Shown: one piece after another, positions 8,786-17,431 of the stretch | Numbering within the stretch: position 1 is the stretch's first letter | How the letters are laid out: every line of letters begins with the position of its first letter | Origin: Halomonas sp. | Lineage (GTDB): Bacteria; Pseudomonadota; Gammaproteobacteria; Pseudomonadales; Halomonadaceae | Reading direction: 5' to 3' | Length of the DNA: 55,761 nucleotides | Assembly: GCF_017515565.1 (NCBI RefSeq) | Contig: NZ_JAFWFN010000028.1 | Location: forward strand, 1-55,761 | Notes under the pieces: generated by a model | The model's input: the letters and a program-made list of their open reading frames with translations, nothing else | Told to the model about the DNA's origin: nothing | Database searches by the model: none | Made by a program: the position numbers and the translations under genes

Positions 8786-9820
8786 ATGCTGACATTTTTC
8801 TCTGAAGACAGCCGCCGGCGGCAAGCGCGAAGCGAGCTACATGACGGCGCGATAGTGACGCCGTTTGAATGCCCCGAACGTATAGATTTAGTGCTTAGCG
8901 CACTGCGCAAGGCAGCCTTTGAGGTGCGCGCCCCCAGTGATTACGGGCTTGCACCGGTGCTTGCGGTGCATGATGCAGACTACATCGCGTTTTTGGAAAA
9001 CTGCTGGCAGGCCTGGCAAGCCGCCGGGCATGAAGGGGAAGCCATTCCTAATATTTGGCCAGCGCGTACCCTGCGGAGCGACAAAATCCCCCGTTCGGTC
9101 AGTGGCCAGCTAGGCTATTATGCCCTGGCGGCGGAAACCTCCATTACTGAAGGTACGTTTGCCGCCGCCATGGCGAGCAAAGATACTGCCTTGGGCGCCG
9201 TCGACCATACCCTAGCAACGGGCGAGCCAAGCTTTGGCCTGTGCCGCCCGCCCGGTCACCACGCGGCCTATGATCAATTTGGTGGCTACTGCTTTTTCAA
9301 TAACGCCGCGATAGCCGCCCAACGGGCGCTGAGTGCCGGTAAGCGCCGGGTCGCGGTGCTGGATGTCGACTTCCACCACGGTAACGGTACCCAACACATT
9401 TTCTATCATCGTGACGACGTGCTGTTTTTATCGCTGCACGGCGACCCAGAGGTAACCTTTCCCTACTACTCTGGCTACGCTGATGAAACCGGCGAAGGCT
9501 CGGGAGAAGGCTATAATGTTAACTACCCGCTGCCGCCGGGTACCTCGGTAGCGACGTGGATGGCTACCTTGGAACAGGCGCTTGAGCGTATTCATCAGGC
9601 CGAATGCGAGCTTATTGTGATATCGCTTGGAGTGGATATATTTGAAGACGACCCTATTAGTGCCTTTACCTTTCAACACGATGACTTTATTGCCCTGGGT
9701 AAGCGCCTAGCTGAGGCCGGTCTCCCTTGCGTGTTTTTAATGGAAGGGGGCTATGCCGTTGAACAGATCGGTGTCAATGTGGTGAATGTCTTGCAAGGTT
9801 TTGAGCAGGGGCGGGGTTAG
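8786..9820 (+). CDS. histone-deacetylase-family / acetylpolyamine amidohydrolase
   Basis: Zinc-dependent deacetylase of the HDAC/AcuC/AphA superfamily. Seen in order: PPGHHA (tandem catalytic His), GGYCFFNNAAIAA, DVDFHHGNGTQ (Asp and His zinc ligands), LHGDPEVTFPYYSG, and SLGVDIFEDDP (second zinc Asp). The last two stretches are characteristic of acetylpolyamine amidohydrolase-like members. The likely reaction is removal of acetyl groups from polyamines or lysine-like amines in the cytoplasm; the real substrate is unknown. ATG at 8786 lies five bases after TGAGGA (344 aa), better than the ATG at 8774 that overlaps that ribosome site. Confidence 0.9.
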   Translation: MLTFFSEDSRRRQARSELHDGAIVTPFECPERIDLVLSALRKAAFEVRAPSDYGLAPVLAVHDADYIAFLENCWQAWQAAGHEGEAIPNIWPARTLRSDKIPRSVSGQLGYYALAAETSITEGTFAAAMASKDTALGAVDHTLATGEPSFGLCRPPGHHAAYDQFGGYCFFNNAAIAAQRALSAGKRRVAVLDVDFHHGNGTQHIFYHRDDVLFLSLHGDPEVTFPYYSGYADETGEGSGEGYNVNYPLPPGTSVATWMATLEQALERIHQAECELIVISLGVDIFEDDPISAFTFQHDDFIALGKRLAEAGLPCVFLMEGGYAVEQIGVNVVNVLQGFEQGRG

Positions 9821-9920
9821 CCGCGCGATGAGAAGATGACAGTTATCCCAAAATCGGGCAGTCTAATGACCTTTTAGTAAGCGTTAGTGACACAGTTAAC
9901 CGTTTAACATGGAGTGGAGT

Positions 9921-10292
9921 GTGGCAGTTTACGGCGGTATTCAGGCACATGAAGTAGAGCGCTGGTTAAATGCGTTAACCAACGCGGCCTATGATCGACG
10001 CTGCCCACTTTCCAAAGTGCACGGCGGTAACGCCCGTGCTCGTACCGCCCGCCAAGACCTCTTGCACTTGGCCCATGCCTTTCGTAGCGGCGAGTATAGC
10101 CGTGAGCAGCTTGCCGACGGTTTAGGCCGCTGGTGCCAGCACTATTTAAGTGAAGCGGAATGGTATGTATTGGTGGGTAGCCATAAACCCTCGGTCTTCA
10201 AATCCTCTTCTAGCGCAGAAGCCCCGGCCCCCGATCAGCATCCAGATGACGAAGACGCGCTGGACGTGCTCTATCAACACCGGGTGGGTTAA
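9921..10292 (+). CDS. conserved hypothetical protein (123 aa)
   Basis: Not recognised. A soluble, mostly helical protein with a conserved-looking N-terminal half (YGGIQAHEVERWLNAL, RQDLLHLAHAFRSGEYS) and an acidic, Pro/Ser-rich C-terminal tail (SSSSAEAPAPDQHPDDEDA). GTG at 9921 has GGAG six bases upstream. The in-frame ATG at 9909 lacks a ribosome site, so I prefer the GTG. It sits 32 bases before the FAN1-like gene, in the same direction, and may be part of that unit. Function unknown. Confidence 0.65.
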   Translation: MAVYGGIQAHEVERWLNALTNAAYDRRCPLSKVHGGNARARTARQDLLHLAHAFRSGEYSREQLADGLGRWCQHYLSEAEWYVLVGSHKPSVFKSSSSAEAPAPDQHPDDEDALDVLYQHRVG

Positions 10293-10324
10293 CCTGCTCC
10301 ATCAAGCACTGTTACAATGGATAG

Positions 10325-12067
10325 ATGAACAGTGCCTCTGTCGTATCAGCGACCGCCTCCCTAGATGACCCTTTCTATTACCTGACGAACTTTCGTTATG
10401 TATTGGCGTGGGTAGAAGCCCGCCACCACGATCTATTAAGTGCTTCCGAGCGTGACGCTATTGGTCATTTTGAGACGCTGCCCCAAGCCTCCCAGGCGCT
10501 ATTGGTGCGCATGGTGATGCGTAAAGGCGAACTGTTTCGCCTGGACAAACTGGTGTATGCGGAAATCGGTGATGCCGAGCAGGCCTTGGGGCCATTGGTA
10601 GCGCTTGGTTGGGTAGACAGCGCACCGCAGTTAAGCAGCCGCGAGCTATTTCGCCTCTTGCGGCTGAGTGAGCTGCGTCAGGCGCTGGCAGGTGAAATTA
10701 CCAGCGCAGGCCTGGCGCGCAACAGCACTAAAGGTGCGCTTCAAACGGTATTGGAAGCGTCGCTGCAGGCGCCCGCCCCCCTTCAAAAATGGTGGCCAAC
10801 GGCGACGACGCAGATTGTGCGGCTAACGGTAATGGCGCTTTGCGACCGACTACGGCTGATGTTTTTCGGCAACCTACGCCAGGACTGGGCAGAATTCGTG
10901 CTGACGGAACTGGGCCTACAGCGCTTTGAGCAGGTGCCGCTTACCGCAGAGTCGCGCGCCTTCCAAAGCCGCGATGAAGTGACCACTTACTTAACCCTTC
11001 ACCGCTTGCGCGAACGCTTGGACGACGGCGAGCCGCCCCAGACGCTTTCCACACAGGTGCCACCTGCTTCCAGCAACCGTTGGTTAGCCTCTCGGCGGGC
11101 GCGGCTATTGCTTGCCATTGGCCGCGAGGCCGAGCGCGGCGGCGACGCAGCGTTAGCTTTAACACTTTACGCCGATGCCAATAACAGCGATGCGCGTATT
11201 CGCAGATTGCGCGTGTTAGAGCGTCTGGGCCGTTATTCAGATGCTTATGAGCTCACAATCAGCGCGCTGGACGCGCAGCCAAATGAAGGCGAAATCCAAG
11301 CCCTGATGCGGCTGTTACCGCGCTTGGCACGCAAATTATCCCAACAGGTTGAGGGCTTGGCACGGTCTGATCAACAAGTTGCCCAAGCGCCTACCTATGT
11401 GCTTCATTTACCTGGCCCTCAGCCGGTAGAGCGCGCTGTTGCTGACTACATGGCGACCCCTAACGCGCCGGTGTATTACGTTGAAAATAGCCTGCTGACG
11501 GGGCTGTTTGGTTTGCTGCTCTGGCCCGCCATTTTTAAACCGCTGCCAGGCGCGTTTTTTCACCCGTTTCACAGCGGGCCAGCGGATTTGTACCGGGAAG
11601 ATTTTGTTTGTCAGCGGCAAGCCGATATCGACGCCTGCCTGGCCCAGTTGGATGACGGCCGCTATCAGGAAACGATCCTTCGCACGTGGCACGCCAAACA
11701 GGGCATCGCATCGCCCTTTGTCCACTGGGGGATCGTTAGTGAAGCGCTACTAACGCTTGCTCTCAGGTGTTTGCCACCTGCCCATTTACGTGCCTGCTTT
11801 ACGCGGCTGCTCGATGACCTTAAGCACAATCGTGCGGGCTTGCCTGACCTGATTCAGTTGATGCCGGATGCACTCCCCGGCGAGCCACGCTACAAAATGA
11901 TAGAAGTGAAAGGCCCGGGGGATCGCCTGCAAGATAACCAACGCCGTTGGATCGACTTTTTTTGCCGCCATGGCATGCCCATTGAGGTGTGCCATGTACG
12001 CTGGCAGCCAGAATCTGAAGTAGAAGGGGCTGAACCAGAAGGGCCTAAACTAGAAGGAGCCGAATGA
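10325..12067 (+). CDS. FAN1-like VRR-NUC structure-specific nuclease
   Basis: A 580-aa bacterial homologue of FAN1, the nuclease that cuts 5' flaps and acts on interstrand crosslinks. The C-terminal VRR-NUC domain carries a PD-(D/E)XK core: GLPDLIQL, then EVKGPGDRLQDNQRRW with catalytic Glu and Lys and the conserved Gln. The N-terminal part (DPFYYLTNFRYVLAWV; RKGELFRLDKLVY) matches the SAP-like and TPR-like arrangement of bacterial FAN1, and a TPR-like stretch (ALTLYADANNSDARIRRLRVLERLGRYSDAY) is visible near residues 280-320. It overlaps the next gene by four bases (ATGA), so translation is coupled to a Fe-S helicase. Role in DNA repair inferred from family. Confidence 0.9.
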   Translation: MNSASVVSATASLDDPFYYLTNFRYVLAWVEARHHDLLSASERDAIGHFETLPQASQALLVRMVMRKGELFRLDKLVYAEIGDAEQALGPLVALGWVDSAPQLSSRELFRLLRLSELRQALAGEITSAGLARNSTKGALQTVLEASLQAPAPLQKWWPTATTQIVRLTVMALCDRLRLMFFGNLRQDWAEFVLTELGLQRFEQVPLTAESRAFQSRDEVTTYLTLHRLRERLDDGEPPQTLSTQVPPASSNRWLASRRARLLLAIGREAERGGDAALALTLYADANNSDARIRRLRVLERLGRYSDAYELTISALDAQPNEGEIQALMRLLPRLARKLSQQVEGLARSDQQVAQAPTYVLHLPGPQPVERAVADYMATPNAPVYYVENSLLTGLFGLLLWPAIFKPLPGAFFHPFHSGPADLYREDFVCQRQADIDACLAQLDDGRYQETILRTWHAKQGIASPFVHWGIVSEALLTLALRCLPPAHLRACFTRLLDDLKHNRAGLPDLIQLMPDALPGEPRYKMIEVKGPGDRLQDNQRRWIDFFCRHGMPIEVCHVRWQPESEVEGAEPEGPKLEGAE

Positions 12068-14370
12068 GTCGCTACCGGGTAGCGGTGCGCACGCTGTGCG
12101 ATTTCACCGCACGGGAGGGCGACCTTGACCACCGCTTTACGCCAGCCCCCAGCGCTCAGGAAGGCATCGAAGGGCATGTGCTAGTGGCTAGCCGCCGGGG
12201 CGAGAATTACCTGGCCGAACTGCCGCTTTCCGGTGAGTATCAGGGGCTTCGCGTGACGGGCCGCGCCGACGGCTTTGATCCCAACGCTAACCGTTTGGAA
12301 GAGGTCAAAACCTACCGTGGCAATCTAGATCGCATGGCCGCCAATCAGCGCGCGTTGCACTGGGCACAGGTGAAGATATACGGCGCGCTGCTATGTGCTG
12401 AGCGCCGCCTTGAGCGGGTCACGCTGGTGTTAGTTTATCTGGAAATTACCAGCGGTCAGGAAACGCTGCTTACCCAAGAGGCTAGCGCAACCGACTTGCA
12501 GGCGTTTTTTACCGATCAGTGCCAGCGCTTTTTGGCCTGGGCGGAGCAGGAGTCGGCCCATCGCCAGCGGCGGGACGAGTGGCTGGCTAGGCTCACGTTT
12601 CCCTACCCGGATTTTCGCGCTGGTCAGCGGGCGCTGGCGGAAGATGTCTACAAAGCGGCCAGCACCGGGCGGTGCCTACTGGCCCAGGCCCCTACCGGCA
12701 TTGGCAAAACCCTTGGTACGCTGTTTCCAATGCTCTCAGCAATGCCCCGTCAGCAGTTGGATAGGGTGGCCTTTCTGACCATGAAAACCCCAGGCCGCCG
12801 CTTGGCGCTGGATGCGCTGGCGCGTCTTTTTACATCCACTTCATCTACATCCAGCCCATCTACACCCAGCCCCTCTACACCCTCGGTGCCGCTGCGGGTG
12901 TTGGAGCTGGTGGCCAGGCAAAAAGCCTGCGCATACCCAGGCACCGCCTGCCAAGGCGACGCTTGCCCGTTGGCAGCAGGTTTTTATGACCGTTTGCCTG
13001 CCGCCCGCCACGCTGCGGTGGCACGTCGCTGGCTTGATCGCGATGGGCTGCGTGAGGTGGCGCTTGCCCACACTGTGTGCCCGTATTATCTAGGCCAAGA
13101 GCTAGCCCGCTGGGCCGACGTGGTGGTGGGCGATGTGAATCACTGGTTTGATAGTCATGCGTTGCTGCATGGATTGGCCCATGCCAACGACTGGCGGGTA
13201 GGTCTGTTGGTAGATGAAGCGCACAACTTAGTTGAACGAGCGCGGGGCATGTATAGCGCCGAGCTTTCCCAGCAGCGCTTGAGCCGCCTGCGTCGCCGTT
13301 CACCTGCCGCGCTTGCTAAACCGCTAGCCCGGGTAGGTAGGCAGTGGCAGGCGCTAATGAAGGAAGTGGCCACTGGTGCAGCGGCGACACAGCGTTACCA
13401 TTTGCTTGATGCGTTGCCCAATAAGCTGGTGGGTGCGCTGCAAACGCTGGCTGGCGCGATCACCGATTATTTGGTTGAGCACCCCGCCTCCGCAAGCGTT
13501 GAGCTTCAAGAGCTGCTGTTTGAAGCGTTGGCCTTCTGCCGTTTGGCGGAGCAGTTTGGTGATCACTCACTGTGCGATCTTGCCAGTTATGGCCGAGGCG
13601 ACGCGGTACTTGGGCTGCGCAATGTCATCCCGGCGGATTTTCTAGCGTCGCGCTTCAAGGCGGCCCAAAGCGCTGTGCTGTTTTCAGCCACGCTGACCCC
13701 GTTTCACTACTACCGCGATTTACTAGGGTTACCGGAAAATAGCGTGTGGCGGGAAGTGGCCTCACCGTTTGCCGCCCGTCAGTTGGACGTGCGTATTCGG
13801 GCCGATATTTCCACGCGCTATCATCACCGTGAGACCTCTGTGGCGCCTATTGTGCAAGCCCTGGCCGACCAGTATCAGCGTCAACCTGGCCACTATCTGG
13901 CGTTTTTTAGTAGTTTTGTTTACCTGGAGCAGGTGATGGCACAGTTTCAGTACGCACACCCCGCCGTGCCGATATTTGCCCAAACCCGGGGTATGCAGGA
14001 AGCCGAACGCGACGCATTTCTGGCGCGCTTTACCCCAGGTGGTAAAGGGATCGGATTTGCAGTGCTAGGCGGGGCCTTCGCTGAAGGGATCGACCTTCCT
14101 GGCGAGCGCTTAATCGGTGCGTTTATTGCCACCTTAGGCCTGCCACCGTTTAACGACTTTAACGAAGCGCTGAAAGCGCGCATGAACACGCGTTTCGGCC
14201 AGGGCGACGATTACACTTACCGGATACCTGGCATGATCAAAGTAGTGCAAGCCGCCGGAAGGGTGATTCGCAGCCCCGAGGATGAAGGGGTTGTGGTATT
14301 AATGGACGACCGTTTTGCCCAGACCAAGGTGCGCGCATTGCTGCCACGCTGGTGGGGGCTAGCGCCCTAG
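12064..14370 (+). CDS. DinG/Rad3-type Fe-S DNA helicase with N-terminal PD-(D/E)XK nuclease domain
   Basis: A 768-aa XPD/DinG-superfamily helicase. The N-terminal ~170 residues look like a PD-(D/E)XK nuclease: GRADGF with Asp69, then Glu80-Val-Lys82 (EVKTY). Helicase motifs: Walker A QAPTGIGKT (Lys215), DEAH at 384-387, motif III-like FSATLTP, GAFAEGIDLPG, and QAAGRVIR (motif VI). Four cysteines (289, 296, 301, 339) are spaced as the 4Fe-4S cluster ligands between motifs Ia and II. A Thr/Ser/Pro low-complexity insert (residues ~257-277; DNA 12833-12890) precedes the cluster and may vary in length between strains. Overlaps the FAN1-like gene; its 3' end overlaps the convergent methyltransferase gene by four bases. 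Confidence 0.92.
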   Translation: MSRYRVAVRTLCDFTAREGDLDHRFTPAPSAQEGIEGHVLVASRRGENYLAELPLSGEYQGLRVTGRADGFDPNANRLEEVKTYRGNLDRMAANQRALHWAQVKIYGALLCAERRLERVTLVLVYLEITSGQETLLTQEASATDLQAFFTDQCQRFLAWAEQESAHRQRRDEWLARLTFPYPDFRAGQRALAEDVYKAASTGRCLLAQAPTGIGKTLGTLFPMLSAMPRQQLDRVAFLTMKTPGRRLALDALARLFTSTSSTSSPSTPSPSTPSVPLRVLELVARQKACAYPGTACQGDACPLAAGFYDRLPAARHAAVARRWLDRDGLREVALAHTVCPYYLGQELARWADVVVGDVNHWFDSHALLHGLAHANDWRVGLLVDEAHNLVERARGMYSAELSQQRLSRLRRRSPAALAKPLARVGRQWQALMKEVATGAAATQRYHLLDALPNKLVGALQTLAGAITDYLVEHPASASVELQELLFEALAFCRLAEQFGDHSLCDLASYGRGDAVLGLRNVIPADFLASRFKAAQSAVLFSATLTPFHYYRDLLGLPENSVWREVASPFAARQLDVRIRADISTRYHHRETSVAPIVQALADQYQRQPGHYLAFFSSFVYLEQVMAQFQYAHPAVPIFAQTRGMQEAERDAFLARFTPGGKGIGFAVLGGAFAEGIDLPGERLIGAFIATLGLPPFNDFNEALKARMNTRFGQGDDYTYRIPGMIKVVQAAGRVIRSPEDEGVVVLMDDRFAQTKVRALLPRWWGLAP

Positions 14371-15275
14371 GGGGTTGTCAGCGTGTACCCGGCATTTTTT
14401 AAGCGTGTGGCGATGGCCGCAATATGGGCAGGGCCAACCTCGCAGCAGCCGCCGACCACCGTTGCTCCTTGTTTCACCCACTTTAGCGCGTAATCAGCAT
14501 ACGCCTGTGGGCCAAGATCCTCTCGCGCCGCTAATGTATCCACGGTTCCTCCTGGCTGAAGCGCGGCAATAGAGGTAAACCCGTTGGCAAAGCCACCAAA
14601 GGGGATGTTGGCGGCTGCAAGCACGTCCATTGCCGTGGTAATGGCTTCGGGTACGGAGCAATTCACGAGTATTTTCTCAGCGCCTGCGGCCATTGTCGCC
14701 TCTGCCGCCTCAGCAAGAAGCTCGCCAGATCGCAGGCGTGTCCCATCACTGTCATCGACGGTAAACGCTGTCCATACCCGTGTGTTGCGCTCAGCCGCTG
14801 CAAGAGTGGCAGCCCGAGCTTCGCGTATGAGTGACATGGTTTCACAAATAAAGAGATCTACACCTGCTTGGGCATCCACTAACAGGCGGTAGCTGTCTAG
14901 GCAGGTGGTGTCATCAGGCACTACCTCATGATGGTAGCTTGCCACCAGGGGCGGCAGGCAGCCAGCAATGCTTGCGGCGCGGCCACTCTCTTCCCGCGCC
15001 TGTCGGGCAGCGGCAAGCGCTGCCCCATGTAGCGTTGCAAATAGTGCTGGGTCGCCATCCCGCGCTAGCCGTTGAGGGGTGGCGCTGTAGTTATTGAGCG
15101 TGATGATCTCTGCCCCGGCCTCAATAAAGTCGCGGTGAGCTGAGATAACAAGATGTGGCTCATCGAGCATGACCTGTGCCGACCACAGAGGCGAGGCCGG
15201 GTAGCTGCTACGTCTGCGTAGTTCCTGGCCCATGCCGCCATCGAGCAGGATTACAGAAGGTGTTGAGTCGGTCAT
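14367..15275 (-). CDS. homocysteine S-methyltransferase family protein
   Basis: A 302-aa zinc-dependent homocysteine S-methyltransferase (MmuM/BHMT fold). Motifs: LLDGGMGQELRRR at the N-terminus, NNYSATPQRL, LVNCSVPEA (first zinc Cys) and GGCCEVGPAHI (paired zinc Cys). The family moves a methyl group from S-methylmethionine, betaine or similar donors to homocysteine to make methionine. Betaine is plausible in a halophile, but the donor cannot be told from sequence. ATG is preceded by AAGGAAG. Single gene, convergent with the helicase. Confidence 0.9.
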   Translation of the reverse strand: MTDSTPSVILLDGGMGQELRRRSSYPASPLWSAQVMLDEPHLVISAHRDFIEAGAEIITLNNYSATPQRLARDGDPALFATLHGAALAAARQAREESGRAASIAGCLPPLVASYHHEVVPDDTTCLDSYRLLVDAQAGVDLFICETMSLIREARAATLAAAERNTRVWTAFTVDDSDGTRLRSGELLAEAAEATMAAGAEKILVNCSVPEAITTAMDVLAAANIPFGGFANGFTSIAALQPGGTVDTLAAREDLGPQAYADYALKWVKQGATVVGGCCEVGPAHIAAIATRLKNAGYTLTTP

Positions 15276-15327
15276 GGTGTCGCTTCCTTGTGTATTATCA
15301 CAACGTTGGCTATTGATGAGTTGGGGC

Positions 15328-17046
15328 TTAAGGCCAGCTTAAGTCCACGGCAATCGGGTCATGATCTGAAGAGCGAAAGGGATCGAGCTGGATATAAGCG
15401 TGTGCAGTGTCCGGCCCGTCATAACCAAGAAAACGGGGTTCATCTGCGTTGATCTGCCACGTTTGCGTCTGGGTCACGGATTCAGCCAGTTCGGGGCTTG
15501 CCAACGCATGATCAAGGTAGCCTGATTCACCACGGAAGACATAGCTATAGCGGTGCTCAGGCGGCAGGTCGCGAGCGAGTAGATCGACCATGCCTGCATG
15601 AACCAGGGTGCGGATCGGGTCTTCGGCGCCGTAGGCATTAAGATCGCCGATCAGCAGTAAGCGTTGATGTCCGGCAGTGTCGGCAAGGTGTGCCAGAAAG
15701 TCATTCATGGCCTGCGCCTGCGCTACCCGGCGCTGGTTCCAGCAGCCTTGGCCGCGGTCGATGTCGCCTCGAGAGGGGCAGCGGGACTTGGCCTTGAAGT
15801 GAGCAGTCACTACTCCGAAAGACGGGCCGCCCGCCGTGTCTTGGAAGAAGGCCGCCAACGGTGGCCGATCGTGGGAGGCGTTAAGATCAGCATGCAGGTC
15901 ACTTAGGGCCTCCACACGGTCTGGCCGGTAGATTAATGCCACCTTGATGGCATCAGACCCACGGCTTGCGCTACCTCCGACGGCCTGATAGCGGATGCCT
16001 GTGCGCTGGCTTAGTTGCTCGATCAGGTCGGAAAGAGCGGCCGGATTATTTTCGACTTCGACTAGCGCAAGAATATCAGCCTGAAGGCCGGAGACCGCAG
16101 CGGCCAGCTTGGCTCTCTGACGTTCCAGCTCATCGCTGTTGGCAGCTCCCCGCTCCCCTAGGGTGGTGAAATAATTCTCTACGTTGAAGGTCGCCACTCG
16201 CAGCTGATCACCCGGAGCGGGCAGCGGCTGTGGGCGCGGGTTGGCATCCTCAAAGCGTGGTTCCTCGGTTGGATGCAGGCGATAGGCGCCAAAGGCTTGC
16301 GTGAGAATCCCGGTCAGCCCCTCAATGGTGCTACCCACCCGGCGGCTGCCGTTGCCATCCAGATAGGGGATGGGGCTTGGGAATGTACGGTAGCTGCCAT
16401 CGTCCAGCTGCAAAATAGCCCCCTCCTCAGCCGCTTTCGCCGCCGTATTCGTCGGCCGGAACAGACGGTCTGCGGCCAGCTTCAACGTGCCGTAGCGAGC
16501 CAGCTCATAGTTGCCGGTTACGGTCAGGGTCTGCGGAAACGCCACCAGCAGGTCTTTCAGCCGGTGCAGCTGATCCTCGTCAAGTGGCCAGGTGGCTTCT
16601 ATAGGCTCAGGCAATTGATGGTTGGCGCAGGTCTCGATCTGCGCGACCCGTTGGAGCTGAATCCGGTCGCGGAACCTGCCAGCCTCTGCGTGGAGCTGCA
16701 GATGCTGCCCAGGGGTGATCCGTTCAGCCTCCCTCGGTGTAACCCCAGGCATATAGACGAACACGCCCGCAGGACCTGGGTCAGTGAATTGCTGAAGATA
16801 GAAGCCGTTGAGGTTGTCTCTGCCGAGGAACACGCCGGCCACAATGCCATCGACGACGACGTCACTGCCCTCGGGGAGCGCAGGTTGTTGGCTGTCGCCC
16901 TTGATACTGACTATGTCGGTGGTGGAGGGAAGTGGACAACTGGCGACCGCTGGCGCGGCCAGCAGCAAAGCTAATAGCGCTATCCAAGTGGCAAGTGAGG
17001 CGCGAAGGCGGCCACTTCTGCGAGTCAGTAAATGAAGAACTTTCAT
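15328..17046 (-). CDS. secreted ExeM/NucH-family extracellular endonuclease
   Basis: A 572-aa exported nuclease. The signal peptide is MKVLHLLTRRSGRLRASLAT...LLLAAPAVAS. Next comes an OB-fold-like region (~40-140), a middle domain (~150-275), and a C-terminal endonuclease/exonuclease/phosphatase domain: RVATFNVENYF, DILALVEVENN (metal Glu), GVVTAHFKAKS, LLLIGDLNAYG, SSDHDPIAVD (catalytic Asp-His). This is the ExeM/NucH arrangement, used for degrading extracellular DNA as a nutrient (including phosphate) or in biofilms. ATG 17046 has GGAG seven bases upstream, preferred over 17058. Direct repeats at 17148-17174 lie upstream; no clear Pho box was found. Confidence 0.9.
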   Translation of the reverse strand: MKVLHLLTRRSGRLRASLATWIALLALLLAAPAVASCPLPSTTDIVSIKGDSQQPALPEGSDVVVDGIVAGVFLGRDNLNGFYLQQFTDPGPAGVFVYMPGVTPREAERITPGQHLQLHAEAGRFRDRIQLQRVAQIETCANHQLPEPIEATWPLDEDQLHRLKDLLVAFPQTLTVTGNYELARYGTLKLAADRLFRPTNTAAKAAEEGAILQLDDGSYRTFPSPIPYLDGNGSRRVGSTIEGLTGILTQAFGAYRLHPTEEPRFEDANPRPQPLPAPGDQLRVATFNVENYFTTLGERGAANSDELERQRAKLAAAVSGLQADILALVEVENNPAALSDLIEQLSQRTGIRYQAVGGSASRGSDAIKVALIYRPDRVEALSDLHADLNASHDRPPLAAFFQDTAGGPSFGVVTAHFKAKSRCPSRGDIDRGQGCWNQRRVAQAQAMNDFLAHLADTAGHQRLLLIGDLNAYGAEDPIRTLVHAGMVDLLARDLPPEHRYSYVFRGESGYLDHALASPELAESVTQTQTWQINADEPRFLGYDGPDTAHAYIQLDPFRSSDHDPIAVDLSWP

Positions 17047-17147
17047 GACACGCTCCAAAATGTAGAGGAATGGCCAATCGTTTGCAGGCTTGACGGAGTA
17101 GGCCGACAGCTTACATTACCTGTAGCAGCTTGTTAGCTGTTATCTAT

Positions 17148-17174
17148 TTGTCACCTAGCGCCTTGTCACCTAGC
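17148..17174. repeat. 15-bp-period direct repeat upstream of the exeM-like gene
   Basis: TTGTCACCTAGC occurs at 17148-17159 and again at 17163-17174. The pair sits about 100 bases upstream of the secreted nuclease start and just beside the tRNA terminator. It resembles Pho-box cores but has the wrong period (15, not 11, bases). Function unknown. Confidence 0.5.
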
Positions 17175-17190
17175 AGTGCGCCACCCCAAC

Positions 17191-17230
17191 AAAAAACGGC
17201 CACTAGCTGATTTAGCTAAGTGGCCGTTTT
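17191..17230 (-). terminator. terminator of the tRNA-Pro gene (bidirectional shape)
   Basis: A strong stem CGGCCACT-AGCT (17197-17208) / AGCT-AAGTGGCCG (17214-17226) with one bulge is flanked by AAAAAA and TTTT. It lies 13 bases beyond the 3' CCA end of the tRNA on the minus strand. Confidence 0.85.
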
Positions 17231-17242
17231 TAATAGAATTCT

Positions 17243-17319
17243 TGGTCGGAATAGCAGGATTCGAACCTACGACCTCTGCCTCCCGAAGGCAGCGCTCTAC
17301 CAAGCTGAGCTATATTCCG
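17243..17319 (-). tRNA. tRNA-Pro (anticodon CGG)
   Basis: A 77-nt cloverleaf on the minus strand. Acceptor stem CGGAATA / TATTCCG, discriminator A, encoded CCA. D-arm AGCTCAGCTTGGTAGAGC. Anticodon stem CTGCC/GGCAG around loop TTCGGGA, giving anticodon CGG. T-arm GTTCGAATC. Resembles the proK class. A sigma-70 promoter lies upstream and a terminator downstream, so it is a single-gene unit. Confidence 0.96.
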
Positions 17320-17363
17320 AATGTTGCTTAAACAGTGCTGAGCAGCGCTTAACAACGGAGCGA

Positions 17364-17392
17364 ATCATACGCAGGCGAAGGGCTTTTTTCAA
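17364..17392 (-). promoter_or_regulatory. sigma-70 promoter of tRNA-Pro
   Basis: On the minus strand, TTGAAA (17387-17392), a 17-base spacer and TATGAT (17364-17369) are followed by a GC-rich discriminator. Transcription would start about 35 bases before the mature 5' end of the tRNA. Confidence 0.75.
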
Positions 17393-17431
17393 GCCTCTTT
17401 TTACGTGCTCCGTTGCTTTGTTGCGCGGACT

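Noticed and set aside
9836-9890. Possible Pho box upstream of the 9921 gene (ATGACAG and similar)
   Set aside because: The TGAC-containing units are 30 and about 20 bases apart and not in an 11-base register.
17148-17174. Pho box for the secreted nuclease
   Set aside because: The two TTGTCAC cores are 15 bases apart and point away from the nuclease gene, so the geometry is wrong although the idea is attractive.
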